From Bacteroidales bacterium UBA2800 (GTDB taxonomy: Bacteria > Bacteroidota > Bacteroidia > Bacteroidales > Paludibacteraceae), in assembly GCA_002351925.1 (NCBI GenBank), contig DEHM01000023.1, forward strand, positions 281-12,941: a DNA stretch of 12,661 bases. Direction: 5' to 3'. The position numbers and the translations under genes are program-made. Below the pieces are notes generated by a model. That model was not told the origin of the DNA. It did not search any database and worked only from the letters and a program-made list of their open reading frames with translations. Positions 1 to 8,000 of this stretch are shown here, one piece after another (position 1 is the first letter of the stretch; every line of letters starts with the position of its first letter).

Positions 1-800
1 CAGCCGTGCTCGTCGTCACCGATAAGCAGACGTTTCGGATCGGTACTCAGAGTGGTCTTACCCGTGCCCGAGAGACCGAAGAAGATAGCGGTATTCTTGC
101 CTTCCATGTCGGTGTTAGCCGAGCAGTGCATCGAAGCGATACCCTTCAGCGGCAGATAGTAGTTCATCATCGAGAACATACCTTTCTTCATCTCACCGCC
201 ATACCAGGTGTTCAGGATAACCTGCTCACGGCTCGTCGTGTTGAAAGCCACACAGGTCTCGCTGTTCAGACCCAGCTCCTGATAGTTCTCCACCTTTGCC
301 AGCGAAGCGTTATAAATAACGAAGTCCGGCTCAAATACCTCGAGCTCTGCCTCCGTCGGCTGGATGAACATGTTCTTTACAAAGTGTGCCTGCCATGCTA
401 CCTCTACGATGAAACGAACGGCCATGCGGGTGTCTTTGTTCGCACCACAGAAAGCGTCCACTACATACAGGTTCTTGTTGCACAGCTCCTTGATAGCCAT
501 CTCTTTCACCTTAGCCCATACGTCCTCCGACATCGGGTGGTTGTCGTTCTTGTAACCCTCGGTGGTCCACCATACGGTGTCCTTCGAGTTCGCATCCATC
601 ACGATGTACTTGTCTTTCGGCGAACGGCCGGTGTAGATACCCGTCATCACGTTCACGGCGTTCAGCTCGGTGTTCTGACCTTTAGCATAGCCCGTCAACT
701 CCGGTTTAGTCTCCTCAGCAAAGAGGTACTCGTAAGAAGGGTTGTGAGCAATCACTGTCGCACCCTTGATACCATACTTGGTAAGATCTACGTTTTTCAT
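1..800 (-). CDS. pckA: Phosphoenolpyruvate carboxykinase (ATP), N-terminal half (runs off the left edge)
   Basis: Converts oxaloacetate plus ATP to phosphoenolpyruvate, CO2 and ADP in the cytosol; in many anaerobic Bacteroidota it is thought to run in reverse as a CO2-fixing step towards succinate. The visible 266 residues are about half of the usual length of roughly 535, and the C-terminus lies before base 1. Family motifs seen: TGRSPKDKY at residues 57-65, WYGGEMKKG at 199-207, the kinase-1 P-loop GLSGTGKTT at 242-250, then LSTDPKR and the metal-binding GDDEHG at 261-266. The ATG at 800 is chosen because MKNVDLTKYGI matches the usual start of the family and it follows an A-rich leader without a Shine-Dalgarno sequence. 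It is transcribed divergently from the sua5 gene and has its own promoter and a structured leader. No frameshift is seen in the visible part. Confidence 0.97.
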   Translation of the reverse strand, partial: MKNVDLTKYGIKGATVIAHNPSYEYLFAEETKPELTGYAKGQNTELNAVNVMTGIYTGRSPKDKYIVMDANSKDTVWWTTEGYKNDNHPMSEDVWAKVKEMAIKELCNKNLYVVDAFCGANKDTRMAVRFIVEVAWQAHFVKNMFIQPTEAELEVFEPDFVIYNASLAKVENYQELGLNSETCVAFNTTSREQVILNTWYGGEMKKGMFSMMNYYLPLKGIASMHCSANTDMEGKNTAIFFGLSGTGKTTLSTDPKRLLIGDDEHG

Positions 801-850
801 AATTGTTGATATTTTTTTGTGTTTGTTATAATTTTTTTGACACTTTTATT

Positions 851-894
851 CCCCTCTGCGTACGCGCAGTACATATGGGCGCATATTTAAGGGG
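851..894 (-). promoter_or_regulatory. Predicted three-way-junction structure at the 5' end of the pckA leader
   Basis: In the pckA transcript sense, an outer helix CCCCU/AGGGG (890-894 with 851-855) encloses two small hairpins. The first is AUAUG-CGCC-CAUAU (882-886 with 873-877). The second is CUGCG-CGUA-CGCAG (865-869 with 856-860). All 15 pairs are Watson-Crick. The second hairpin abuts the outer helix with no unpaired base, so the two could stack. The element would sit at the very start of the mRNA and is followed by about 50 A/U-rich bases up to the ATG. It may protect the 5' end or act as a regulatory leader; I do not recognise it as a known riboswitch. Confidence 0.45.
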
Positions 895-897
895 CTA

Positions 898-929
898 CAA
901 AAGTACTACAAAATTTGCAAATACGCAAA
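898..929 (-). promoter_or_regulatory. Bacteroidota-type promoter of pckA
   Basis: Read on the minus strand there is TTTG (926-929), 20 bases, then TACTTTTG (898-905). This is an exact fit to the Bacteroidota sigma-ABfr consensus TTTG-N19-21-TAnnTTTG. Transcription should begin a few bases further on, at about 891-895, giving a leader of about 90 bases before the ATG at 800. The start site is inferred, not measured. Confidence 0.8.
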
Positions 930-975
930 TATATCGCGTTTTTTTATTAAAAAAACATCATTTTTGGCATTTCTA

Positions 976-1007
976 TTTGCCAATTTCAAGAAAAAAGAGT
1001 AATTTTG
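976..1007 (+). promoter_or_regulatory. Bacteroidota-type promoter of the sua5 operon
   Basis: TTTG at 976-979, 20 bases, TAATTTTG at 1000-1007: an exact match to the sigma-ABfr consensus. The -7 box ends only nine bases before the ATG at 1017, so the transcript must be almost leaderless, or translation must begin at the next in-frame ATG (1026). Confidence 0.8.
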
Positions 1008-1016
1008 CAGCGTAAA

Positions 1017-1637
1017 ATGGAAAATATGCGCTACGATAAGGCAGATCTGGAAAAGGCTTTGCAAGTCCTTCGGGAAGGCGGAATCATCGTCTACCCCACC
1101 GACACCGTCTGGGGAATCGGCTGCGATGCCACCATTGCCGAAGCAGTAGCAAAAATTTACAATCTCAAGCAGCGCGAAGATACCAAATCGATGCTCGTGC
1201 TCCTCGATTCGCCCGCTAAGTTAAATTACTACGTTTCCGACATCCCCGATGCAGCTTGGCAACTTTTAGACGCCGTTCAGGATACCGAGAACTCGAAGTC
1301 TCCAGATGACGAGCCCACCAAGCCCCTTACTATCATCTACCCCGGCGCTCGCAATCTCGCGCCTAACCTCATCGCACCCGACGGATCCATAGGCATACGC
1401 ATCACACATGAACCTTTCTCTCGCGCGCTCTGCGAGCGCTTACACCACCCCATCGTCTCCACTTCAGCCAACATCAGCGGCCAACCCACACCGAGGTTCT
1501 ATCGGGAGATTGACGGGGCAATCCTAGACTTTACCCAGTACTGTTGCCTATTCAGACGCGACGATGAGACGCCCCACGAGCCATCGTCCATCATCAAAAT
1601 CAATGCCGATGGCACTTTCCAAATAATTCGCCCGTAA
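1017..1637 (+). CDS. L-threonylcarbamoyladenylate synthase (Sua5/YrdC/YciO family)
   Basis: Makes threonylcarbamoyl-AMP from threonine, bicarbonate and ATP, the first step of the t6A modification at position 37 of ANN-decoding tRNAs. The 206-residue cytosolic protein shows the YrdC fold motifs: YPTDTVWG at residues 26-33, the substrate-binding stretch LKQREDTKSM at 50-59, SIGIRIT near 124-130, STSANISG at 148-155 and PSSIIK at 189-194. There is no C-terminal Sua5 domain, so it is the short TsaC-like form. The reading frame extends upstream to a TTG at 1005, but that lies inside the -7 promoter box, so the ATG at 1017 is the earliest plausible start; the ATG at 1026 is an alternative. Odd: residues about 87-101 (acidic, Ser/Pro-rich) look like an insert before TKPLTIIYPG compared with relatives I know. 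First gene of an operon, with 28 bases to the sugar transferase. Confidence 0.92.
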   Translation: MENMRYDKADLEKALQVLREGGIIVYPTDTVWGIGCDATIAEAVAKIYNLKQREDTKSMLVLLDSPAKLNYYVSDIPDAAWQLLDAVQDTENSKSPDDEPTKPLTIIYPGARNLAPNLIAPDGSIGIRITHEPFSRALCERLHHPIVSTSANISGQPTPRFYREIDGAILDFTQYCCLFRRDDETPHEPSSIIKINADGTFQIIRP

Positions 1638-1665
1638 ACCCATCAATCGTTCAAACGCAACGCCC

Positions 1666-2937
1666 ATGACTCTCCGACGCAAACAACAATTATGGTACCT
1701 TTTAGCCGACTTCATCAGCAGCGAGCTGGTGTGGCTGTGCTTTCTGATGTTTCGTTGGATCGTCTACGACGGACGTATGGCCTTTCTCGAAGACGTGCTG
1801 GTGCCGGCCTTCGACTTCTGGCCACCGCTGATCATCTATCCTTTTGTCTGCCTGCTGGTCTATTACCTCTCCGGCTATTACCTCAGGCCGCTGCAGAAAC
1901 CCCTCTGGCGGGAGTTCTTGCGCACGTTCCTCTCTGCCATCGTCATCTCGCTCTTGTTTTTCTTTATCATCATCATCGACGATCAGACGGAGAACTACCA
2001 CCGCTACCTCATATCGCTCGGCGCACTCTTCACGTTCCAGTTCACGCTCAGCTATATACCGCGTCTTACGATTACCCTTCTCTCGCGGAGCCGTGGCATT
2101 CTTCGCACACAAACGATTCACTCGATGGAGGAGGCTGAACAACTGATTCCCGGCGAGCAAGACGAAGTGATCATTGACCTGCCCAAGAACTACTCCGACC
2201 GGCAACTATACGAAATCATTGCACGTATCTATCCGCTCTCGTGCGAGATAAGTGTTGTCCCGCGCGTACACGATATGCTCACCGGCGCGGCGCGTATCGG
2301 GCACCTCGACCGTCCGTCGCTCATTCGTATCACCGATCACAATATGTTGGACACCGAGCTCTGTATCAAACGGGCTTTCGACATCGTCACGTCCGCCATC
2401 GGTCTCATCGTCCTCTCGCCGCTACTGGCACTCATCGCCTTGCAGGTCAAGATATCTTCCCGAGGACCTGTTTTCTATAGTCAGGAACGCATCGGCCAAT
2501 ACGGCCTACCCTTCCGCATCTATAAGTTCCGCACGATGATTGACCACGCCGAAGCAGACGGTGTGCCACACCTCACACACGACAACGACCCGCGGATCAC
2601 ACGCGTCGGACACTGGCTCCGCAAATACCGTCTCGACGAACTGCCGCAGTTGTGGAACATCCTTCGCGGCGACATGTCTATCGTCGGACCGCGACCCGAA
2701 CGACCGTATTTTATCCGACAAATCATGGCCGAAGCGCCTTACTACTGCCTGCTCTACAAAGTTCGCCCGGGACTGACCAGTTGGGGCCCCATTCGCGTGG
2801 GATATACCGACACCATGGAGAAAATGATTGAGCGACTCAACTGCGACATCGTCTATGTGGAGAACATGTCACTGCTGCTCGATCTCAAGATAATCTTCTT
2901 TACCGCCAGCGTTATTATTCATGGAAAAGGAAAATAA
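1666..2937 (+). CDS. Polyprenyl-phosphate sugar-1-phosphate transferase (WbaP/EpsL-like bacterial sugar transferase)
   Basis: Predicted inner-membrane phosphoglycosyltransferase that moves a sugar phosphate from a UDP-sugar to undecaprenyl phosphate, starting a capsule, exopolysaccharide or O-antigen repeat unit. Layout over 423 residues: four membrane segments (about 9-34, 47-72, 88-104, 113-131), a soluble middle part (143-225), a membrane helix beginning at KRAFD (235-262), then the catalytic domain. Catalytic motifs: GPVFYSQERIG (267-277), KFRTM (287-291), RLDELPQLWN with the Asp-Glu dyad at 324/325, GDMSIVGPRPER (335-346) and RPGLTSWGP (367-375). The middle part resembles the CoA-binding-like Rossmann domain of long family members, but it is short and I see no glycine-rich loop. 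The substrate sugar cannot be told. No other polysaccharide genes are in the window, so it may be a stand-alone initiating enzyme. Its end overlaps xseB by 17 bases. Confidence 0.93.
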   Translation: MTLRRKQQLWYLLADFISSELVWLCFLMFRWIVYDGRMAFLEDVLVPAFDFWPPLIIYPFVCLLVYYLSGYYLRPLQKPLWREFLRTFLSAIVISLLFFFIIIIDDQTENYHRYLISLGALFTFQFTLSYIPRLTITLLSRSRGILRTQTIHSMEEAEQLIPGEQDEVIIDLPKNYSDRQLYEIIARIYPLSCEISVVPRVHDMLTGAARIGHLDRPSLIRITDHNMLDTELCIKRAFDIVTSAIGLIVLSPLLALIALQVKISSRGPVFYSQERIGQYGLPFRIYKFRTMIDHAEADGVPHLTHDNDPRITRVGHWLRKYRLDELPQLWNILRGDMSIVGPRPERPYFIRQIMAEAPYYCLLYKVRPGLTSWGPIRVGYTDTMEKMIERLNCDIVYVENMSLLLDLKIIFFTASVIIHGKGK

Positions 2938-3121
2938 ACAACTCTCTTACGACGAGGCCATCCGCCGCGCGGAGACTGTCATCGCGCAACTTGAAGCCGC
3001 CGAAGCTCTCAGCATGGACGATTACCAACGACTCGCTTCCGAGGCTACGACGCTACTCCGTCATTGCAAAGAGGAGATAGAACGGCTACAACCAGCCTAT
3101 ACAGGCCAACAGACCCGTTGA
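2921..3121 (+). CDS. xseB: Exodeoxyribonuclease VII small subunit
   Basis: XseB subunits bind the catalytic XseA subunit to form exonuclease VII, which degrades single-stranded DNA to oligonucleotides. This 66-residue protein has the family length and the two-helix pattern: LSYDEAIRRAETVIAQLEAA (8-27), then a second helix about 32-56 ending in LLRHCKEEIERLQ, close to the usual A..LL..C.e.L pattern. The ATG at 2921 lies inside the end of the sugar transferase gene (17-base overlap, different frame), which suggests translational coupling. In many bacteria xseA lies directly upstream; here it does not and is not elsewhere in the window. The 3' end overlaps the convergent menA gene by 36 bases, so the last 12 codons including the stop are also menA coding sequence on the other strand. 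The small size and low complexity leave some doubt. Confidence 0.8.
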   Translation: MEKENKQLSYDEAIRRAETVIAQLEAAEALSMDDYQRLASEATTLLRHCKEEIERLQPAYTGQQTR

Positions 3122-3931
3122 GAGCATCAACACCGGCATCTGCAGGTCCAACGCACTACCTTCGTGCGTCCATATGTACCATAGATGCCAGATCCAAATG
3201 GGCAAAACACAAAGCGCCCATAGGTGGCCAAACACCACAAAAAGTGTCAGGCAAATCACCAGTAAACCGGTATGATAAATCCGTCCTCCCGTAGGACCTA
3301 ACAAACTTGCAAACGTGCGTTTACCATGTTTGCGATCGTTAGCCATGTCGCGAACATTATTCAGATTCAGCACACCTACACACGGCATTCCTATCGCCAC
3401 ACCAAGCCACACCACTTCGGGTGTCAGCACTCCCTTTTGCAGATAGTAAGCCCCCAGCGTACTGAGCAATCCGAAAAACAAAAAGACACCTAAATCACCC
3501 AGCCCCATATAGCCGTAACTATGCCGTCCGAGCGTATAAGTGACTGCCCCTACAATAGCTAACGCTCCTAAGACGAGAAAACAGATACCTTGCTGCGAAA
3601 ACAATGTTCCGAACGCATTGTAAATCAGCGCGATTCCGGACACCACAGACAGTCCGACAAACAGCCAGATCATGCGCCGGATATCCGTCTCGGTAAGCGC
3701 ACCGCTCTGCAGGCCGTAGGCCGCGCGACCGTGCTGATCAGCATCCGTCCCCTTCTGCGCGTCGCCCAGTTCGTTACACAAGTTACTCAATATCTGCAGA
3801 CAAAGCGTCGTACAGATAGCCAATGCGAACACCTGCCAATTTGTCCAACCGGCCAAACCCGTCCCCAGGATAATACCTGACATCGACAGCGGCAGCGTAC
3901 GCAGACGAAGCGATTGAAGATACGGATTCAT
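3086..3931 (-). CDS. menA: 1,4-dihydroxy-2-naphthoate prenyltransferase (MenA)
   Basis: Integral membrane UbiA-superfamily enzyme that joins a polyprenyl diphosphate to 1,4-dihydroxy-2-naphthoate, giving demethylmenaquinone for the anaerobic respiratory chain. The 281-residue protein is mostly hydrophobic helices with both Asp-rich motifs. The first is SNLCNELGDAQKGTDAD (49-65). The second is NNVRDMANDRKHGKRT (191-206), which is characteristic of MenA. The early RLRTLPLSMSGIILG (9-23) also fits. An in-frame ATG exists at 3952, but it lies inside the preceding DUF486 gene. The ATG at 3931 is preferred because it follows that gene's stop by one base and begins with the familiar MNPYLQSLRLRTLP. 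Last gene of the minus-strand operon. No terminator is seen after it, and its end overlaps convergent xseB. Confidence 0.93.
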   Translation of the reverse strand: MNPYLQSLRLRTLPLSMSGIILGTGLAGWTNWQVFALAICTTLCLQILSNLCNELGDAQKGTDADQHGRAAYGLQSGALTETDIRRMIWLFVGLSVVSGIALIYNAFGTLFSQQGICFLVLGALAIVGAVTYTLGRHSYGYMGLGDLGVFLFFGLLSTLGAYYLQKGVLTPEVVWLGVAIGMPCVGVLNLNNVRDMANDRKHGKRTFASLLGPTGGRIYHTGLLVICLTLFVVFGHLWALCVLPIWIWHLWYIWTHEGSALDLQMPVLMLSTGLLACIGWL

Positions 3932-3932
3932 C

Positions 3933-4304
3933 TTACTTAAAACCGAACACAAAATATACGGCGGCTATGAGCAACACACAAGCCACCATGTGATTCCAAC
4001 GCAGCGGCATATGAAACGCCACCGCACTGAAGACAACAAACACCACCAACGTGATAACTTCCTGAATAACTTTCAGTTGCATGAGGCTAAAAGGGCCTCC
4101 GTTACCGTCAAAACCGATACGGTTAGCAGGCACTTGCAGGCAATATTCAAAGAAAGCAATACCCCACGAAAGCAAAATCACCACAATCAGCGGCGTAGTA
4201 TGACCGATAACATGCAAGTCTTGCAGTTTCAGGTGACCATACCACGCAAGTGTCATAAACACATTAGCCACCAGGAGCAATGCGATAGTATAAAAAGCAC
4301 TCAT
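3933..4304 (-). CDS. DUF486 (DMT-superfamily) small membrane protein
   Basis: A 123-residue inner-membrane protein with four predicted membrane helices (about 4-21, 37-53, 83-98, 104-121). It carries the highly conserved DUF486 segments FMTLAWYGHLK (16-26), LLSWGIAFFEYCLQVPANRIG (44-64) and FSLMQLKVIQEVITL (72-86). The family belongs to the drug/metabolite transporter superfamily, but its substrate is not established as far as I know. The frame could extend to a TTG at 4310, directly after the upstream stop; the ATG at 4304 is preferred and leaves six bases after the phosphodiesterase stop. One base separates its stop from the menA start, so the two are surely co-translated. Function in this operon is unknown; a metabolite or lipid-related transport role is only a guess from the neighbours. 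Confidence 0.9.
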   Translation of the reverse strand: MSAFYTIALLLVANVFMTLAWYGHLKLQDLHVIGHTTPLIVVILLSWGIAFFEYCLQVPANRIGFDGNGGPFSLMQLKVIQEVITLVVFVVFSAVAFHMPLRWNHMVACVLLIAAVYFVFGFK

Positions 4305-4310
4305 AGTCAA

Positions 4311-5096
4311 TCAACGATTAGAAATAAATAATTCCGGTTGGTCGGTTATGACGCCATCCACACCTTGCGGCACACGCGCTGGATTGTTCACCGTCCATAC
4401 TTTCACTTCCTTACCCATCTCGTGCACTCGGCGGATAAACCGTTGCGAGGCACATAGGCGGAAGATATTGTACGATGCCACATAATCTGCTTTCCCTACC
4501 ATAGGAAATATCAGTAGTTTCTCCAGCCTCAGCGTCGGATCGATGGCGTGCAACTTCTCCAGTACGTCATCATTAAACGACTGAAAGACAACATGTTGCT
4601 GCATCTCGTGTGCCTTCACTATACTGTCTGCCAATGCCTCTATACCAACATACTGATTGCTCCTTTTCTTCTTTATTTCCAGCAACAACGGACAGCGGTC
4701 TTTACATAGTTCCAATACCTGACTCAGCGTCGGGATAACCTCATCCGACACCGATCCGTCCGGACGCAACAGACGCAACTGTTGAATCTCGCTGAGCGTC
4801 ATCTTCTCTATGCGCCCTTTGCCATTGGTAGTACGGTCTACCGTCTGATCATGACAGACGACAATCGCTCTGTCTGCCGTCAAATGCAAATCCACTTCAA
4901 TCATATCGGCGCCGGTAGCTATACCTCGGTCAATACAAGAGAGACTGTTTTCTATGCCGTGTAGCGCGCCGCCACGATGGGCAATAATCTGTTGGGGAAG
5001 AGTGGTTGGGGTACTCATGGTCTGATGGGTGTTTGTGCAGGATAAGAGTAGCAGACTGCCCCATAAGGCCAATCCGCGCATGTTTTTTCTATTCAT
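4311..5096 (-). CDS. Glycerophosphodiester phosphodiesterase family lipoprotein
   Basis: Predicted to hydrolyse glycerophosphodiesters (deacylated phospholipids) to glycerol-3-phosphate and an alcohol. Residues 1-19 form a lipoprotein signal with lipobox LLSC and the acylated cysteine at 20, so the protein is anchored in the envelope. The residues after the cysteine (TNTHQ) lack the acidic surface-export signal known in Bacteroidota, which suggests a periplasmic-facing location. GDPD TIM-barrel motifs are complete: AHRGG with H40 and R41, E49-N50, the metal site E67-x-D69, catalytic H82-D83, LEIK at 139-142, FQSF at 171-174, W234 and the closing DGVITDQPE at 247-255. Its length of 261 is normal. 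Its ATG overlaps the stop of the upstream NTPase gene by one base (TAATG), so the two are translationally coupled. Confidence 0.92.
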   Translation of the reverse strand: MNRKNMRGLALWGSLLLLSCTNTHQTMSTPTTLPQQIIAHRGGALHGIENSLSCIDRGIATGADMIEVDLHLTADRAIVVCHDQTVDRTTNGKGRIEKMTLSEIQQLRLLRPDGSVSDEVIPTLSQVLELCKDRCPLLLEIKKKRSNQYVGIEALADSIVKAHEMQQHVVFQSFNDDVLEKLHAIDPTLRLEKLLIFPMVGKADYVASYNIFRLCASQRFIRRVHEMGKEVKVWTVNNPARVPQGVDGVITDQPELFISNR

Positions 5097-8000
5097 TATA
5101 ATCGGAGATTAAACATCTTGTTAAAGACAATTTTTACCACTTGTTCAAACCATTGATAACTGCCGTTGGCCTTGCCTGCTGCCTGCAGCGCACCTACGAC
5201 AACATCGTCAATAGCTTGCTCGTGTATCAGGGTGTATATCAATGCGTTACCAAACTTATGGGTAAACAGGTCGGACAACCGTTCGCCACCCGGGTTATAA
5301 CCCAAGATATCGTCCTTATACTTGTCGATACCGGGGAAGGTTAAGTTGATAATATCTTTGGTCAGGAAGGCATTTACCTGCTGCGGGAAGTAGTTCTTGG
5401 CCGTGCCGAGAATCTTGCCTATCAGCGTGATAATCGACTCCTTGGTATCCGGATAGCGTAAGTTGACATTCGTCTCCAGTTCATCCAGCACTTGCTGCGA
5501 CGGTATCTGTCGCATCACACTCTCCAGCAAGTCGAGCGAAGTATAGATATAGCCCGAGTCGGTTACCAACTCCGAAATATTATTCAGCAAATGTACCAGT
5601 AGTTCTTTGTCCCGCTCACGGATAGCCTGGTCTATCAGTTGACGGAAATACGGCACGCTCTGTCGTTCCGGATCACGGTTATCGCCATGACGCACACAGT
5701 AGACCATCGAATACCAGGTCATCACATTGCGTTTGTACAGTTGCATCTGATTGGCCTTATAACTGTTGCGACCACGGAACCAACCGCGACAACGCAACGT
5801 CCAATCTACACACCACTCACTCAGCATCTCATCTACCTCTTGCGGCAATTCCGGCAGTTTCAAACCTAATTGATAGAGCACATAGATAAAGGACATCTGC
5901 GAATAATCGAACCACTCCGACTCCCTATTCCAACCAGCGCGCAACGCACGCACAATAGGAGCCACATTGGCATAGTCCGCCATACCGGCGATGATGAGCA
6001 GACGCTCCATCGCAAAATAACTGAGGCTGTCACCTGTCTGATAAGCCGACAATATCTTCGGTATCCATTGTTGCCATTCCTCGTTTGTAGGCGCATCGGC
6101 CTGACCGCGTTTCGAATAGAGATACGCAAAGGGAGCTACTGCTGCCAGGTCGTTGCGTCCCCAACGCTCACTACCGCCGTCCTGAGGAATAACATCATTC
6201 TCCCAGAACGTCTGATATTCTATCACATTGTTCACATAATCCGATTGGAAAAGCACCTGCCTACGCATAATCAACTGCACAAAAGGCAACAACGCACGGA
6301 AGAGCGTGAAGTTAGCCGTCAGGTGTTTCGCCACACTGGTGATATCGTCAAAGATAGTGCTAATTTGTATACCATTATCTCCTTCTTGCGGCGTATCTCC
6401 CTCCAGCACACGGTCAATAATCATCAGGATGTTGAGGCGCGTACCCGTCTCCAGATAGGTCACTATCCGTTTGCGACGACGGCCATTGATCAGCGTGATG
6501 AGAGGCGAACGATTGATATAGTCGTACATCCGCTTCACAATCTGACGGGTGATATTCTCCCTAAGCGGCGTGTAACCGCTCGTGTGCGTCTTATGCGAAG
6601 CATAATAGATCATCAGACAGGCGTTATCACGTATCTCTGTGATACTGTCTTCCATCACGATGTCGAGCAGCGCGTAGGGATCAAAAGCGTACAGGTGCTC
6701 ATTGTGGTAGTCCGTCATGAACACACCGTTAATCAGTGTGCCTGTCGCCAGACGCTTTCTGTTCATCATCGGCATGATCTGCACCGACAACGCCTTATAG
6801 CGATCTATCGTTTCGTCGTTGGCCTTGTTCTTCTCAATGATTTTCCAGACGCGGTTATATTCGTCTATCGTCTCACGTCGATCTTCTTCCGTATAGGTTA
6901 ACAGCACTTGCAGCAACGGGAAGAGTTGCGCTTCGTAGTTCTCTGTCACCAGCGAGTTGAGCACATCGGCCATCAAGGTCACAATGGAGAAGTTGTCGCT
7001 GTATTCACTGGCCAGCCTAAGGATCGTCTGAGGATCAGAGGTGCGCATATAGTCGAGTATCAGCACGTTGCGCAACGTACTCATAAACACCTCGTTCACG
7101 GCCGCATGACGCATCGTCTCCACATACACCTCTGCCGCTATCGGTGCGTCACCTGCCTTCGCACGCTCACGATCAAAGAACGCTACCGCCAACATGTACT
7201 CCAAGAAACGCTCGTAGATGAACTGTATCTTCTCCTCCTTGATTAGTCGCAATATCGGACGCTCCGGTTTGTTGAGCAGCTCCTCAAAAGCAATCGTCGT
7301 ACCCTTGTCGTTATACACCAGGTTCGCCGTCTTGTACAGCGGTGCTGTCTCATCAAAACGGGCATTCTTCAGGTCTTCCAGCAACACAGAGTCCTGCGCC
7401 ACACCCGCCTCATACGAACGTAAGATAACAGCTGTTAACTCGTGCAGAATAGCAGTCTGCTTACCGCCGGCATACGAGTGACTGATATCGTCAATCATCT
7501 TTCCGAATAGCGCCAGCGAGGTGTAACGGCTGTTGTCGTCCGGCAGGTTGTGACCCAGATAGTTCGTGCAGACAATCTTCAGAATCAAGGGGTTCTTGAT
7601 ACGGATGATATTTTTTCGTGCAATCTGCTCATACGGCGTCTGCATCTGATACAGATCCTGATAGATCGTGTACGCACGGCTTATCTCCTCATCGGTGAAA
7701 CTGCGCACGGTTGCTTCCTCGCCCAGCCGGCTGAACAGACTGATGTCCTGCTGTTTCTGTTCGGGACGAAGCTCATTCTGCCACGTGTAGTTACGGCAGG
7801 TAAAGAGCACGCGTATCGCCGTCAACTCATGTTTACCGAACAGCGCGTATATATCTCTGTATAAAGCCAACGGACTGCTTCCTACCGCCCCCGGATAGGC
7901 CAATACCTCATTGATGGCATCAAACAGAAAACAGATCTGCCTACCCGCTGCAACAGCCTTGTCATTCAGCGAAGCAATAAACCGATGGATATCCTTCTTG

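Noticed and set aside
6..809. 267-codon open frame on the plus strand
   Set aside because: It lies exactly opposite pckA, whose motifs are unmistakable; the plus-strand translation is rich in His, Arg and Val with no domain pattern, as expected of a shadow frame.
3081..3119. Possible terminator between xseB and menA (AACGG/CCGTT and GGCT/AGCC pairings)
   Set aside because: Stems are only 4-5 bp, lie inside both coding regions and have no T-run.
5870..6901. 343-codon open frame on the plus strand
   Set aside because: Antisense to the helical-repeat part of the STAND gene; His/Arg/Ile-rich translation, no promoter or start context, no motif.
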